Source: Olivibacter sitiensis DSM 17696
GTDB taxonomy: Bacteria; Bacteroidota; Bacteroidia; Sphingobacteriales; Sphingobacteriaceae
Direction of reading: 5' to 3'
Assembly: GCF_000427965.1 (NCBI RefSeq)
Contig: NZ_ATZA01000001.1
Span: 124,001-188,000 of the forward strand
Length of the DNA stretch: 64,000 nucleotides
Translations under genes and position numbers: made by a program
The notes under the pieces: generated by a model
The model's database searches: none
Seen by the model: the letters and a program-made list of their open reading frames with translations, nothing else
Told to the model about the DNA's origin: nothing
Shown here: piece by piece, positions 16,805 to 26,298 of the stretch
How the letters are laid out: each line of letters starts with the position of its first letter
Numbering within the stretch: the stretch's first letter is position 1

Positions 16805-18910
16805 ATGCCGAATCAACCAGGTAGAATGAAGAAAGTTCCAGGAAAGAAAATAGCGCCAAAACCCCCTAAGTTCAATATAATGTGGCTATGGGTGGCCATG
16901 ATTTTAGGTTTCTTCGCCCTCAATTATTTGTTTTCGGGCGATAATACCAAACAGATTACGTTTCAAGAGTTTGAGAATAAAATGCTCAAGCCTGGAGATG
17001 TAGACAAACTCGTAGCGTACAAAAGGAATGAATTAATAGCGGTAGATGTATATATCAAAAAAGATCAGCTATTAAATGAGGACAAATATAAGGATGTTAG
17101 GCCGGGGCGTAATAGTTTGAACCTGATAGGCAGCGATGCTGTAGGTCCGCAATATGTATTTACGGATGGTTCCTTTGATGCCTTGGAGCGGAAGTTAAAT
17201 GCCGCGCAAGCGGATTTGCCAGAGGATCAACGAGTGCAAATAACCTTGGAAGAACGCAACAGCCAATGGACGGGCATGATTTTGTCCATCGTGCTACCTT
17301 TGGCGATTTTCCTCTTGTTTTGGTTGTTCATCATGCGCCGTATGGGCGGTGGTGGTGCCGGCGGCGGCGGACAGATATTTAATATTGGCAAGTCAAAGGC
17401 GCAGCTTTTTGACAAGGAATCTCAGGTCAATATCACGTTTAACGACGTGGCTGGCCTGGAAGAAGCTAAACAGGAAGTGATGGAAATTGTCGACTTCTTG
17501 CGCAATCCAAAGAAATATACGAATCTCGGAGGCAAGATCCCGAAGGGGGCCCTTCTAGTCGGGTCGCCAGGTACGGGGAAAACCTTGTTGGCCAAGGCAG
17601 TAGCAGGTGAAGCGCAAGTGCCCTTCTTTTCGCTGTCGGGTTCGGATTTTGTGGAGATGTTTGTAGGGGTAGGAGCATCGCGTGTGCGTGATTTATTCAA
17701 ACAGGCGAAGGACAAAGCTCCATGTATCATATTTATTGACGAAATCGATGCCATAGGTAGGGCACGCGGAAAAAACAATATCGTAGGCGGTAATGATGAA
17801 CGCGAAAATACGCTAAATCAGCTTTTGGTGGAAATGGACGGTTTTGGTACCGACTCGGGGATTATTATCCTTGCGGCGACCAACCGCCCGGATGTGTTGG
17901 ATTCTGCCTTGCTGCGTCCCGGACGTTTTGACAGGCAGATATCGATCGACAAGCCAGATTTGGTAGGAAGAGAACAGATCTTCAAGGTGCATTTGCGACC
18001 TATAAAATTGGCTGCTGACGTTGATGCCAAGAAGCTCTCTGCCCAGACTCCAGGTTTTGCAGGTGCAGAAATAGCCAATGTTTGTAATGAGGCCGCCTTG
18101 ATTGCTGCGCGTCGTAACAAAGAATCTGTGGATATGCAAGATTTTCAAGATGCTATAGACCGCGTAATTGGCGGACTGGAGAAGAAGAATAAGATTATTT
18201 CTCCCGAAGAAAAGCGCATCGTGGCCTATCATGAAGCAGGGCATGCTATTGCCGGATGGTTTTTGGAACATGCAGATCCTTTGGTGAAAGTGTCCATCGT
18301 ACCTCGTGGTGTAGCCGCATTAGGTTATGCACAGTATTTGCCCAAAGAACAATTTCTATATACAACCGAGCAGTTGCTGGACGGGATGTGTATGACCATG
18401 GGTGGGCGCGTAGCTGAAGATATCACCTTTGGGAAGATCTCTACAGGCGCGCAAAATGACCTTGAGCGAATTACCAAATTGGCCTACGCAATGGTGACCG
18501 TATATGGCATGAACAACAAGGTTGGCAATATATCGTTCAACGATAGCCAGGAAAGCCAGTTTCACAAACCCTATTCGGAGAAAACAGCCGAACTGATCGA
18601 CGGAGAAGTACGCGGCCTGATTGAGGACGTATATGCCAAAACCAAGGCATTGCTGACGGATAAGCAGGAAGGGCTGAAAGCACTTGCCGAAAAACTGCTT
18701 GAGAAAGAGATTCTCTTTCAATCGGATTTGGAACAAATCCTTGGAAAGAGACCCTTCGACCACCGCACAACCTATGACGAGTTCGTTAACGGAAATGACG
18801 ATGCTGCCGACCAAAAGCCGGCAGCTGAGGGACTCATCCATGATGGGGTAGGAGACAATTCGGGAACCTTTGATCCCAAGGCTTCTCCCGACCAAAGTAA
18901 TTCTCAATAG
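16805..18910 (+). CDS. ftsH: ATP-dependent zinc metalloprotease FtsH
   Basis: Membrane-bound AAA+ protease for quality control of membrane and regulatory proteins. The 701-residue chain contains TM1 (about 24-43), a periplasmic domain, TM2 (about 152-175), a Gly-rich linker after MRRMGGGG, then the AAA module: Walker A GSPGTGKT (about 252-259), Walker B IIFIDEID, second-region-of-homology [20 protein letters not shown], and the protease motif HEAGH (about 476-480). The acidic C-terminal tail (NDDAADQ and onward) is low-complexity. An out-of-frame ATG at 16792 opens a 10-codon frame overlapping the start and may be meaningless. A perfect terminator follows. Confidence 0.97.
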   Translation: MPNQPGRMKKVPGKKIAPKPPKFNIMWLWVAMILGFFALNYLFSGDNTKQITFQEFENKMLKPGDVDKLVAYKRNELIAVDVYIKKDQLLNEDKYKDVRPGRNSLNLIGSDAVGPQYVFTDGSFDALERKLNAAQADLPEDQRVQITLEERNSQWTGMILSIVLPLAIFLLFWLFIMRRMGGGGAGGGGQIFNIGKSKAQLFDKESQVNITFNDVAGLEEAKQEVMEIVDFLRNPKKYTNLGGKIPKGALLVGSPGTGKTLLAKAVAGEAQVPFFSLSGSDFVEMFVGVGASRVRDLFKQAKDKAPCIIFIDEIDAIGRARGKNNIVGGNDERENTLNQLLVEMDGFGTDSGIIILAATNRPDVLDSALLRPGRFDRQISIDKPDLVGREQIFKVHLRPIKLAADVDAKKLSAQTPGFAGAEIANVCNEAALIAARRNKESVDMQDFQDAIDRVIGGLEKKNKIISPEEKRIVAYHEAGHAIAGWFLEHADPLVKVSIVPRGVAALGYAQYLPKEQFLYTTEQLLDGMCMTMGGRVAEDITFGKISTGAQNDLERITKLAYAMVTVYGMNNKVGNISFNDSQESQFHKPYSEKTAELIDGEVRGLIEDVYAKTKALLTDKQEGLKALAEKLLEKEILFQSDLEQILGKRPFDHRTTYDEFVNGNDDAADQKPAAEGLIHDGVGDNSGTFDPKASPDQSNSQ

Positions 18911-18932
18911 AAACCGTTATTTTCTTAGCACG

Positions 18933-18968
18933 AAAAGGCATTACTGCATGCGCAGTAATGCCTTTTTT
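18933..18968 (+). terminator. Rho-independent terminator after ftsH
   Basis: GGCATTACTGC (18937-18947) pairs with GCAGTAATGCC (18952-18962) around ATGC, extended by AAAA/TTTT and followed by a T-run. Confidence 0.92.
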
Positions 18969-19031
18969 GTTTTTGGTACAAAAGGTCATCGGAAAGAGAT
19001 TGCTATAATTTTAAATTACTATATTTTTTAG

Positions 19032-19039
19032 TAATTTTG
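19032..19039 (+). promoter_or_regulatory. -7 box 4 nt before the radical SAM gene
   Basis: TAATTTTG fits TAnnTTTG and ends 4 nt before the ATG at 19044, predicting a leaderless or nearly leaderless transcript. Confidence 0.45.
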
Positions 19040-19043
19040 TATT

Positions 19044-20114
19044 ATGGCAGATGAGCAAAATCCAACGTACTTCAAAGGCAGGGGATCGCAGATCAATACA
19101 CAGAACAAGTTCTTTGCGCTGAAATATGCAGAGGAACATATCGAAGGCTTGGACGAGCCTATGCTGGTTGATGAGAAAACGCAATTTATCCCTACCCATC
19201 CCAAGACAATCATTAGCGAAAGCGATAGTCCCGACCTTCGGTTTATGCGATCCATCAATCCCTATCAGGGGTGTGAGCACGGATGCATCTATTGCTATGC
19301 GCGCAATGCCCACGAATATTGGGGCTTTAGTGCAGGGTTGGACTTTGAACGTAAGATCATTGTGAAGCACAATTGCGCGGAATTGCTTGAGGCAACTTTT
19401 AATAGGAAGGGCTATGAACCGAGTACCATCATGTTGTCGGGCAATACAGACTGCTATCAGCCGATTGAGCGGAAACTAGGACTTACCAGAAGCTTGCTTC
19501 AGCTATTCTTGAAGTACCGACATCCTGTATCCATCATCAGCAAAAACAATTTGATCTTGCGCGATCTGGATATCTTGAAACCATTGGCCGCGCAGGGTCT
19601 GGTGCATGTTGCGATCACATTAAATTCGCTTAGGGAAGAAGTGAGGCAGAAAATGGAGCCACGTACCGTGACGGCACAGGCACGATTGAAAGTCATGGAG
19701 CGTCTCGCGGAGGCTGGCGTGCCCGTGATGCTGATGTGCGCCCCTATAGTACCGCATGTGAACAGTGACGAACTTCCCACCCTCATAGAGGAAGCTGCCA
19801 GTCGAGGTGTCAGGTCAGCTTCGTTCACCATTGTGCGGCTGAACGGGGCTATTGCCGAGATTTTTTCCGACTGGGTACATAAAGCCTTTCCGGATCGTGC
19901 GGAAAAAATACTGCATGGAATAGCCGAATGCCATGGAGGCAAACTGAACGACAGTACATACGGAAGAAGGATAAAAGGCGAGGGATTGCTGGCGGAAAGC
20001 ATTCACCAATTGTTTGGTATAGCTGTAAGGAAATTCATGGGCAGCAATAAGCTTCCGCCACTAAACCACGATCTTTTTACTCCGAAGGGCGGAAAGCAAC
20101 TCGATTTGTTTTAA
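19044..20114 (+). CDS. PA0069-family radical SAM protein (SplB-like)
   Basis: A 356-residue radical SAM enzyme. The cluster-binding motif is C77-x3-C81-x2-C84 (CEHGCIYC), and the N-terminal lead (FKGRGSQINTQNKF) and the SINPYQGCEHGC context match the PA0069 family related to spore photoproduct lyase. The reaction is not established for this family; DNA or RNA repair has been suggested only by homology. It is followed 48 nt later by the rhomboid gene. Confidence 0.88.
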   Translation: MADEQNPTYFKGRGSQINTQNKFFALKYAEEHIEGLDEPMLVDEKTQFIPTHPKTIISESDSPDLRFMRSINPYQGCEHGCIYCYARNAHEYWGFSAGLDFERKIIVKHNCAELLEATFNRKGYEPSTIMLSGNTDCYQPIERKLGLTRSLLQLFLKYRHPVSIISKNNLILRDLDILKPLAAQGLVHVAITLNSLREEVRQKMEPRTVTAQARLKVMERLAEAGVPVMLMCAPIVPHVNSDELPTLIEEAASRGVRSASFTIVRLNGAIAEIFSDWVHKAFPDRAEKILHGIAECHGGKLNDSTYGRRIKGEGLLAESIHQLFGIAVRKFMGSNKLPPLNHDLFTPKGGKQLDLF

Positions 20115-20162
20115 TAATTCGGATATTCTGTTTATTTTAGAAGCTAATTCAATTTTTCGTTT

Positions 20163-20801
20163 ATGGAGTCTTTTCTTGTGGGTACACCTGTTGCCTCTCT
20201 CATTTTTTTGTTTACCATCGTCACAAGCATCTATGCCTTTTCCAATCCAAGTTTGTACGGCAAGTTCATGCTGCATCCGTACAGCGTATATAGAGGTGCC
20301 AATATCTATACCTTGATTACAAGTGGGCTGATTCATAGAGACTGGATGCACCTCCTGTTCAACATGATGACATTTTATTTCTTCGGCTTTCCCCTGGAGC
20401 GAATACTGGCACAGGTAAGCAGTTGGGGGCATATACAATTCGCCCTTATTTACCTGCTGGGCTTGGTGTTGAGCGATATCGGCACCGTGTTCAAGCAAAA
20501 GAACAACTATCATTATCACAGCCTTGGCGCATCGGGAGCGATATGTGCGGTGCTGTTCAGCTTCATTCTTTTTCAACCGGAGACATCGCTATATATGTTT
20601 TTCATCCCTATTCCCATTCCGGCAGTTGTATTTGGGCCTTTGTTCTTGCTCTATTGTGCCTGGGCCGCCAAGGCGGGCGGTGATAGCATCAACCATGATG
20701 CGCATTTCTATGGCGCCATTATCGGCGTGGTGGTTACCATTATCTTTTATCCGGGAGTTGTTGCCCATTTCCTGAACGCCGTGGTAACGATGATAAATTA
20801 A
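20163..20801 (+). CDS. Rhomboid family intramembrane serine protease
   Basis: A 212-residue multi-span membrane protein with about six hydrophobic helices. The catalytic serine is S124 in LGASGAI (GxSG motif) and the histidine is H181, or H178, in NHDAHFYGA. The conserved loop HRDWMHLLFNM is also present. It cleaves substrates within the membrane; the targets are unknown. The stop lies only 7 nt from the stop of the convergent unknown gene at 20809, with no terminator between. Confidence 0.9.
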   Translation: MESFLVGTPVASLIFLFTIVTSIYAFSNPSLYGKFMLHPYSVYRGANIYTLITSGLIHRDWMHLLFNMMTFYFFGFPLERILAQVSSWGHIQFALIYLLGLVLSDIGTVFKQKNNYHYHSLGASGAICAVLFSFILFQPETSLYMFFIPIPIPAVVFGPLFLLYCAWAAKAGGDSINHDAHFYGAIIGVVVTIIFYPGVVAHFLNAVVTMIN

Positions 20802-20808
20802 ACCCCCT

Positions 20809-21813
20809 CTATTGATGACCTGCCAACGGTAAGTCGACCTCTTCGCATGGGATAAACTTTCCATCTTGATCGAATAGGAAGCTTTTTGGATTGTCTGGAT
20901 CTTTGATGATTTCAAATAATGTATATCCCCAGGGTTTCCAGAAGTTCTCGAGAACCTGGCCATATGTTTTTGCCTGGAAATGATCAAAGATAGGTCGGCT
21001 ATCGATGCCCGATAGGGGCATGGGCTCTATATAGATGCTGTCAGGCGTAGGCAGGATGGTATATTCGGGCAATCTGTTGAACAAATAGGCAGAATAGAAG
21101 AAGCAACCACATATTTCCTCAAACTGAATAGGATGGAGTTTATTGTGGCCTATTTTTTCAAGTTTTTCACTATTGTAGCGGCTATTGGTGCCATTGTCCT
21201 GTAGGCAAGCGATGAGGCCAAAATCTTTCATGCGAAGGGAAAAAACCAGGGTATTTATCTCATCGCGATAGCTAAAGGTCTCCTTCTCATTTTCTACGGG
21301 AAATACCTCGATGCTGAAAGGCATGGTGCCATCAAATACTACGGGTGCGATAAGCGACTGCAACATGTAGTGTAGGTTGGTGAACTTTCTGGCCAGCACT
21401 TGTGAGAAATTCATCGGCTCGCCAGTCATCATCTGCTGACGCAAGCCAAGCTGTATTTCGTTGAATATAACGCCGTACATGATTTTTCCAATCCATTGGA
21501 AAAGCAACATCTTGGGTAGTTTCTCCAAGGAGGCATATCCACCGTCGAAGGCTTCTTTGACTTGTTTTTCCAGTAGGTGCAGCTTTTCGGCAGAGGAGGT
21601 AGAGCAAGGGAGTTTGAGACTTTTATAAGTGCTGATGCTTTCATCCAGCAGTTTGAAGGGTTGGTCTTCCAAATGGTATTGCTGCATCAGCCAGATGGGA
21701 AATACTTGTATCTGCTCATCTTCAGATGAAAGTTTTTCGCCAGATAAAAAACAAGTGTTGTTGTCGAAGCGAAATGCTTTGAAAGGATTGTATAGAGGTG
21801 CGCCAGTTTGCAT
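20809..21813 (-). CDS. Unknown protein, third gene of the galE cluster
   Basis: A 334-residue protein I do not recognise. No signal peptide or membrane helix is visible, so it is probably cytoplasmic. Near the N-terminus it has DNNTCFLSGEKL followed by a VFPIWLM stretch, a layout that recalls a degenerate Cys-containing HNH-like lead, but no second CxxC or catalytic His motif was found. The body is mixed alpha/beta and Phe/Tyr-rich. It lies 35 nt downstream of the unknown gene at 21849 and, through it, of galE. Confidence 0.7.
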   Translation of the reverse strand: MQTGAPLYNPFKAFRFDNNTCFLSGEKLSSEDEQIQVFPIWLMQQYHLEDQPFKLLDESISTYKSLKLPCSTSSAEKLHLLEKQVKEAFDGGYASLEKLPKMLLFQWIGKIMYGVIFNEIQLGLRQQMMTGEPMNFSQVLARKFTNLHYMLQSLIAPVVFDGTMPFSIEVFPVENEKETFSYRDEINTLVFSLRMKDFGLIACLQDNGTNSRYNSEKLEKIGHNKLHPIQFEEICGCFFYSAYLFNRLPEYTILPTPDSIYIEPMPLSGIDSRPIFDHFQAKTYGQVLENFWKPWGYTLFEIIKDPDNPKSFLFDQDGKFIPCEEVDLPLAGHQ

Positions 21814-21848
21814 GAGGGCAAAGATAATGCATACTGCCTTAGGATGGG

Positions 21849-22406
21849 TTAATCTTTTGTCAAAGATAGTGCGCTGTTGCCTATGTGATTTTCCATTGCT
21901 TCCATGCCCTCAGCAAGATCAAATTGCAAGTCGGGGTGGAGCTTTTCAAATTTTGCCTGCAGGAGCTTTATCCTGCCTGCCTGGTATTTGAGGAGTTTTT
22001 GGTTCCTACCTTGAGGGTCGTACCGGAACAAATCTGGAAACAGCTCAAAGCTTTTGTTGATAAGCAAGAGACGCAGCTGTGCTTCATTGAATACGTTTTT
22101 GGTGATATAGGCATACTCGTTTATGAACCCGCTATAGGCACGCAGTTCGGTGTGTAGCCTTTTTATATTTCGTGTGTGCAGCTGGTTGTTTATATAGCCG
22201 ACTGCTTGCTCCATGTGCTGGAGAAACTGTCGGCGCAGGGATTCCGTTCTCTCTTCGAGGTCCTGCTCATCTTCCAGCAACTGAAAATGCAGTTGCTTGA
22301 TTAAGAGTTTATCTTTGTTGATCAGCCGAATGAGCAGCTTGTCCTTCTCCTTTTGAGGGAGTAGTAGGACAGCTTTTTTCAAATCGGGATCTTTGGATAG
22401 GGACAT
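21849..22406 (-). CDS. Unknown helical cytoplasmic protein downstream of galE
   Basis: A 185-residue protein rich in Leu, Lys and Glu with long predicted helices (LLPQKEKDKLLIRLINKDK; LLEDEQDLEERTESLRRQF), probably forming coiled coils. No signal peptide, TM segment or catalytic motif was seen, and I do not recognise the family. It starts 9 nt after the galE stop and is followed by the unknown 334-residue gene, so the three are likely one operon. The charged, helical character suggests a binding or scaffold role (inference). Confidence 0.7.
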   Translation of the reverse strand: MSLSKDPDLKKAVLLLPQKEKDKLLIRLINKDKLLIKQLHFQLLEDEQDLEERTESLRRQFLQHMEQAVGYINNQLHTRNIKRLHTELRAYSGFINEYAYITKNVFNEAQLRLLLINKSFELFPDLFRYDPQGRNQKLLKYQAGRIKLLQAKFEKLHPDLQFDLAEGMEAMENHIGNSALSLTKD

Positions 22407-22415
22407 TGGAACACG

Positions 22416-23447
22416 TTAAAGATTGAAAGGATTCTTTTCTTTTAAGTAGACTTCCCATGCCCAGGCAGACTTCATCATATCCGCTATATCCAGAGTGCTT
22501 TTCCATCCGAGAATTTTTTCAGCCTTGCTCACGTCTCCCCATACCTGCTCCACATCACCTGACCTTCTAGGGCCAATGGTATAGTCGAGCTTTACTCCGG
22601 TCGTGTCTTCAAAGGCCTTGATCACTTCCAGCACGCTGCTGCCTTTGCCCGTGCCTAAATTAAACACATCGTAGTTGGATTCAGTACCTTTTTTCAGTAG
22701 CTTGATGGCGGCGACATGGGCCTTTGCAAGGTCTACCACATGGATGTAATCTCTGATGGCCGATCCATCGGGAGTATTATAGTCGTCGCCATAAACCGTG
22801 ATAGGCCCCCGTTTGCCAATGGCCGATTGGGTGATGAAAGGCACCAGATTTTGGGGAATGCCTAAAGGAAGTTCTCCTATAAGAGCACTTTCATGCGCTC
22901 CCACCGGATTGAAATAGCGGAGGGAGATGATGTTGTAGTTTTTGAAAGCATGTGCAGTATCCGTAAGGATTTCCTCGGCTACTTGTTTGGTGTTGCCATA
23001 GGGTGATTCGGCCTTTTGAACTGGGCTAGATTCCGTTACGGGAAGTTGTTCTGGTTGCCCATATACTGTGCAGCTAGAGGAAAAAACGAAATTAACGGGC
23101 TTGCCTTTATAGGCATTCAGCAAGTTGATGAGCGAGAAGAAATTGTTGTGGTAGTACTTGACCGGTTCCGCTACCGACTCGCCGACGGCCTTGCTGGCCG
23201 CAAAATGGATAACGCCTTCTATATCTGTATGTTCTTCGATGAACTTTTTTACCTTTTCCTCGTCGCAAAGATCAAAATTGTGGAATTCTGGGAGTTTTCC
23301 CGTTATCTTCTCCAGCTGCTTCAATACGCCAATGTTGGAATTCGAAAGATTGTCGACGATAATGGGAGTATAACCTGCGTTGATAAGTTCTACTACAGTG
23401 TGTGAACCGATGTATCCGGTTCCGCCTGTTACAAGGATTTTGCTCAT
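22416..23447 (-). CDS. galE: UDP-glucose 4-epimerase
   Basis: Interconverts UDP-glucose and UDP-galactose for polysaccharide synthesis or galactose use. The 343-residue extended SDR has the NAD motif GGTGYIGSH at 8-16 and the catalytic Y150-x3-K154 (YGNTK), preceded by FSSSCTVYG. The C-terminal RSGDVEQVWGD region is typical of GalE. It heads a minus-strand cluster with two unknown genes and is divergent from waaA, which fits a role in surface-polysaccharide supply. Confidence 0.95.
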   Translation of the reverse strand: MSKILVTGGTGYIGSHTVVELINAGYTPIIVDNLSNSNIGVLKQLEKITGKLPEFHNFDLCDEEKVKKFIEEHTDIEGVIHFAASKAVGESVAEPVKYYHNNFFSLINLLNAYKGKPVNFVFSSSCTVYGQPEQLPVTESSPVQKAESPYGNTKQVAEEILTDTAHAFKNYNIISLRYFNPVGAHESALIGELPLGIPQNLVPFITQSAIGKRGPITVYGDDYNTPDGSAIRDYIHVVDLAKAHVAAIKLLKKGTESNYDVFNLGTGKGSSVLEVIKAFEDTTGVKLDYTIGPRRSGDVEQVWGDVSKAEKILGWKSTLDIADMMKSAWAWEVYLKEKNPFNL

Positions 23448-23499
23448 GTTTTTTGAAAATGAAATTGCTGTTTAAGCTTTCGAATATATGGAAAATAGA

Positions 23500-23507
23500 C
23501 AAAATTA
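23500..23507 (-). promoter_or_regulatory. Possible galE -7 box
   Basis: Minus-strand TAATTTTG (23507-23500) fits TAnnTTTG; a TTG lies 16 nt further upstream, shorter than usual. It sits 53 nt before the galE ATG and close to the opposing waaA box. Confidence 0.4.
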
Positions 23508-23529
23508 CAGGTCTAATGCCAAACAATTT

Positions 23530-23537
23530 TAACTTTG
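23530..23537 (+). promoter_or_regulatory. Possible waaA -7 box
   Basis: TAACTTTG fits TAnnTTTG and lies 45 nt before the preferred waaA ATG, which argues against the upstream TTG start at 23535. Confidence 0.45.
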
Positions 23538-23582
23538 CCGCTGTACTGCATAGAAGTATTACGCATCTATAGTAATAAAAGT

Positions 23583-24938
23583 ATGTTATATAATGTTATC
23601 GTTTATTTGGGGCAGCTGTTTCTTTGGCTTGTCAAACCTTTTAATAAGAGGGTGCGTGTATGGAAAAATGGCCGTGACGGCCTTTTGAACTTGGTGGAGA
23701 AAGAGGTAGATAGTTCGAAAAAGCATGTTTGGTTCCACTTTGCCTCATTAGGTGAGTTTGAGCAAGGGCGTCCTGTTCTTGAGGCCTTCAAGAAAAGATG
23801 TCCGGATAAACCTTTGGTGGCGACTTTTTTTTCGCCATCTGGCTATGAGATACGTAAGAACTACAGCGAGGTGAATCATGTGTTTTACTTGCCGGCAGAT
23901 ACGCCCGGAAATGCAAGACGTTTTGTAAAGGCAATAAACCCAGAGATGGTTTTCTTCGTGAAATACGAGCTTTGGTACAATCACTTTAAGCAGATAAAAA
24001 GTCATGGAGCCAAGCTCTACTTGATATCGGCGATCTTCAGGCCTAGTCAGTTTTTCTTTAAATGGTACGGAAAGCCATTTAGGGATGTTTTATTTTTTGT
24101 GGACCATTATTTTGTTCAAAATCAAGAAAGCGCCCAGTTGCTGCAGCGGATAGGGATACGGCAAATTTCGCTGACGGGCGATACGCGTTTCGATCGGGTA
24201 GCTGGCCTCTCCTCTAGGGAGCGGAGCTTGCCTGTTATAGAACAGTTTGTGTCGGGTAGCAAAGTGCTGGTGGCCGGGAGTACATGGCTGCCAGATGAAG
24301 AGCTGCTGCTCTCGCTCCATCAGGTTTATCCCGAATGGAAGTTGATTATTGCGCCGCATATGGTTACTCCTCAGCATATCAAGGAGATTGCCATGCGATT
24401 TACCGATAACGTGCTGTATTCCGTCTTGAATGGGTATGTGCGCAGCGTGGGAGCGATTGGGAAGGTGTACGATATGAGAGGTCAAGACGAAGAGAATTCC
24501 GTAAGAAGCGAAAAGTACGACGAGTCTAGTTTTGAAGTGAGCGGTAATGATTGGGAAAAACAGCTGAATGCTAGAAAACCGAATGTCCTTATTATAGATA
24601 ATATCGGCATGCTCAGTGCAATATATGCTTACGCGGATATCGCCTATATCGGTGGCGGTTTTGGAGAGGGGATACACAATACACTTGAGGCTGCGGCTTA
24701 TGGTGTTCCAATCCTGTTTGGGCCAAGATACGAGAAGTTTCAGGAAGCTAAGGACCTCATTCAGGCAAAGGCCGCCTTTTGTGTAGAAAATATTCACGAT
24801 GTCGTCAATGTGCTTGACCATTTGCAAAAAGACGACGAAAGAAACGAAATAGGCAAACGGGCGTATGGCTATGTACAGCAGCAAGCTGGAGCTACGGAAA
24901 AGATATTGTCTTACGTGCTTGGGCGTGAAGAGGTCTGA
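23583..24938 (+). CDS. waaA: 3-deoxy-D-manno-octulosonic acid (Kdo) transferase
   Basis: Adds Kdo to lipid A precursor at the inner membrane, a core step of LPS synthesis. The 451-residue protein starts with a hydrophobic anchor (LGQLFLWLVKPF), followed by the GT-B N-domain with the conserved WFHFASLGEFEQGRPV region (acceptor side Glu in GEFEQ) and a C-domain with DTRFDR and the donor-site stretch GGGFGEGIHNTLEAAAYG. The frame runs further upstream to 23535, but the ATG at 23583 is preferred because the promoter box overlaps the longer start. Its stop is 9 nt from the convergent hemW stop. Confidence 0.93.
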   Translation: MLYNVIVYLGQLFLWLVKPFNKRVRVWKNGRDGLLNLVEKEVDSSKKHVWFHFASLGEFEQGRPVLEAFKKRCPDKPLVATFFSPSGYEIRKNYSEVNHVFYLPADTPGNARRFVKAINPEMVFFVKYELWYNHFKQIKSHGAKLYLISAIFRPSQFFFKWYGKPFRDVLFFVDHYFVQNQESAQLLQRIGIRQISLTGDTRFDRVAGLSSRERSLPVIEQFVSGSKVLVAGSTWLPDEELLLSLHQVYPEWKLIIAPHMVTPQHIKEIAMRFTDNVLYSVLNGYVRSVGAIGKVYDMRGQDEENSVRSEKYDESSFEVSGNDWEKQLNARKPNVLIIDNIGMLSAIYAYADIAYIGGGFGEGIHNTLEAAAYGVPILFGPRYEKFQEAKDLIQAKAAFCVENIHDVVNVLDHLQKDDERNEIGKRAYGYVQQQAGATEKILSYVLGREEV

Positions 24939-24947
24939 GAATAGCTG

Positions 24948-26072
24948 CTAAAAGAACAGGTCGGCCGCTATGCGGTCTGCAAGGAGCTTCCCTTTTTGGG
25001 AAAGGAATAGCTTATCTTCATGTAAATAAAGATGTCCGCTTTTGAGGTGTTGTTGTGCGTTTGACTGTAACTGATGCAAGTGCTCGGCACCGAAGGTGCC
25101 CAATATATAAGTGAAATCGATTCCCCAAATAGTGCGTAGGCTTGTCATGATATATTCGTTTAGCCTATTGGTCGATGTTAAGGTCTCCTGCTCTTGTGGT
25201 AATTTTTTCTCCTTGATAGATGCGATGTATTTGCTGTTGTTGGCAATGTTCCAGGACCTATGCGTCCCATTATAGGAATGCGCCGACGGGCCTATGCCCA
25301 AGTATGGGATGCCTTTCCAATAATTGCTGTTATGCCGGGCATACCGTTTGTCCTTGGCAAAATTGGAGATCTCGTAATGCTCGTATCCGTTGGCAGAAAG
25401 CGTCTCCATTAAAAAAATAAACTGCCTTTCGCTCTGCTCCTCATCCATTGGAGCACTTTGCCCTTTGGTTATCTGATGATTAAGGGCCGTGCGGGCTTCT
25501 ACGGTCATGCTGTAGGCCGATATGTGCGGGATGCCCAAGTCGATTACCTTTTGCAGGTTCTTGTTCCATTTTTCGTGGCTTAGCAGGGGATAGCCATATA
25601 TTAAGTCGACGGTCAGGTTCTCAAAGCCATGATGGAGGGCATTCATTAGTGCCGACTGTGCTTCCTCGGCACGATGGGCCCTGTTCATCCAGTTGAGGTC
25701 TTCGTCATAAAATGACTGGATGCCTATGCTGAGTCGGTTGATAGGGCTACCTTTTAGTTCGGTGATTTTCTTCAGGTCAAGATCGTCCGGATTTGCTTCC
25801 AAGGTAATCTCTGCGTCACCTTGCAGGGAATGGTGCTTATGGATGATATCCATAATCGAGTTTAGTTCGGCTACCGTAAGAAGCGATGGTGTACCGCCGC
25901 CAAAGTAGACGGTTTCTAGGCTTTGACCTTTCAAATATTCCTTTTGCAAGTATAGCTCCATTTTAATGGAGGCCAAAAGATCTTCTCTGTTCTTTAAGGA
26001 GGTGCTGAAATGGAAATCGCAATAGTGGCACGCTTGTTTACAGAAGGGAATGTGGATGTAGATGCCTGCCAT
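24948..26072 (-). CDS. hemW: Radical SAM heme chaperone HemW (HemN-like)
   Basis: HemW proteins resemble coproporphyrinogen dehydrogenase but act in heme delivery. The 374-residue length and the N-terminal cluster motif C11-x3-C15-x2-C18 (CKQACHYCDF) fit HemW; true HemN is about 80 residues longer and carries a CxxxCxxCxC motif, whereas the residue after CDF here is His. GGGTPSLL (S-adenosylmethionine site) is present. The gene is monocistronic with a promoter box 5 nt before its ATG. Confidence 0.9.
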   Translation of the reverse strand: MAGIYIHIPFCKQACHYCDFHFSTSLKNREDLLASIKMELYLQKEYLKGQSLETVYFGGGTPSLLTVAELNSIMDIIHKHHSLQGDAEITLEANPDDLDLKKITELKGSPINRLSIGIQSFYDEDLNWMNRAHRAEEAQSALMNALHHGFENLTVDLIYGYPLLSHEKWNKNLQKVIDLGIPHISAYSMTVEARTALNHQITKGQSAPMDEEQSERQFIFLMETLSANGYEHYEISNFAKDKRYARHNSNYWKGIPYLGIGPSAHSYNGTHRSWNIANNSKYIASIKEKKLPQEQETLTSTNRLNEYIMTSLRTIWGIDFTYILGTFGAEHLHQLQSNAQQHLKSGHLYLHEDKLFLSQKGKLLADRIAADLFF

Positions 26073-26077
26073 GGCTG

Positions 26078-26110
26078 CAAAAATAGGTATTCCCAGCGCG
26101 CTTTCCCAAA
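26078..26110 (-). promoter_or_regulatory. hemW promoter, TTTG-N21-TATTTTTG
   Basis: Minus-strand TTTG (26110-26107) and TATTTTTG (26085-26078) are 21 nt apart; the box ends 5 nt before the hemW ATG, predicting a leaderless mRNA. Confidence 0.6.
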
Positions 26111-26260
26111 TGCTGCTCTAAAATGTGGCCTTTAGTTCGTTATATCTTATCTCGGGTTGCGTTATTATGCACAGTTGTTTAATTAAAATGCATTCTTTTG
26201 CAAAGATGTGATTGTTTTTGCTTTTCTTTTTAAAAAAGTTTAAAAAGATTTTGTTTTTTT

Positions 26261-26279
26261 AATAAATGAATTGTTTATT
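26261..26279. promoter_or_regulatory. Possible ROK operator
   Basis: AATAAA (26261-26266) and TTTATT (26274-26279) form an inverted repeat with a 7-nt spacer, 20 nt before the ROK start. NagC/Mlc-type ROK repressors bind AT-rich dyads of this sort, so autoregulation is possible. In an AT-rich stretch the match may be chance. Confidence 0.25.
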
Positions 26280-26298
26280 TGCTTTATAACCTGAAACA

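Noticed and set aside
16792-16824. 10-codon upstream ORF overlapping the ftsH start
   Set aside because: Too short to judge and without any repeated or regulatory codon pattern; likely chance in an A-rich leader.
24090-24884. 264-codon minus-strand open frame inside waaA
   Set aside because: Antisense shadow of a clear Kdo transferase; no family resemblance or promoter.
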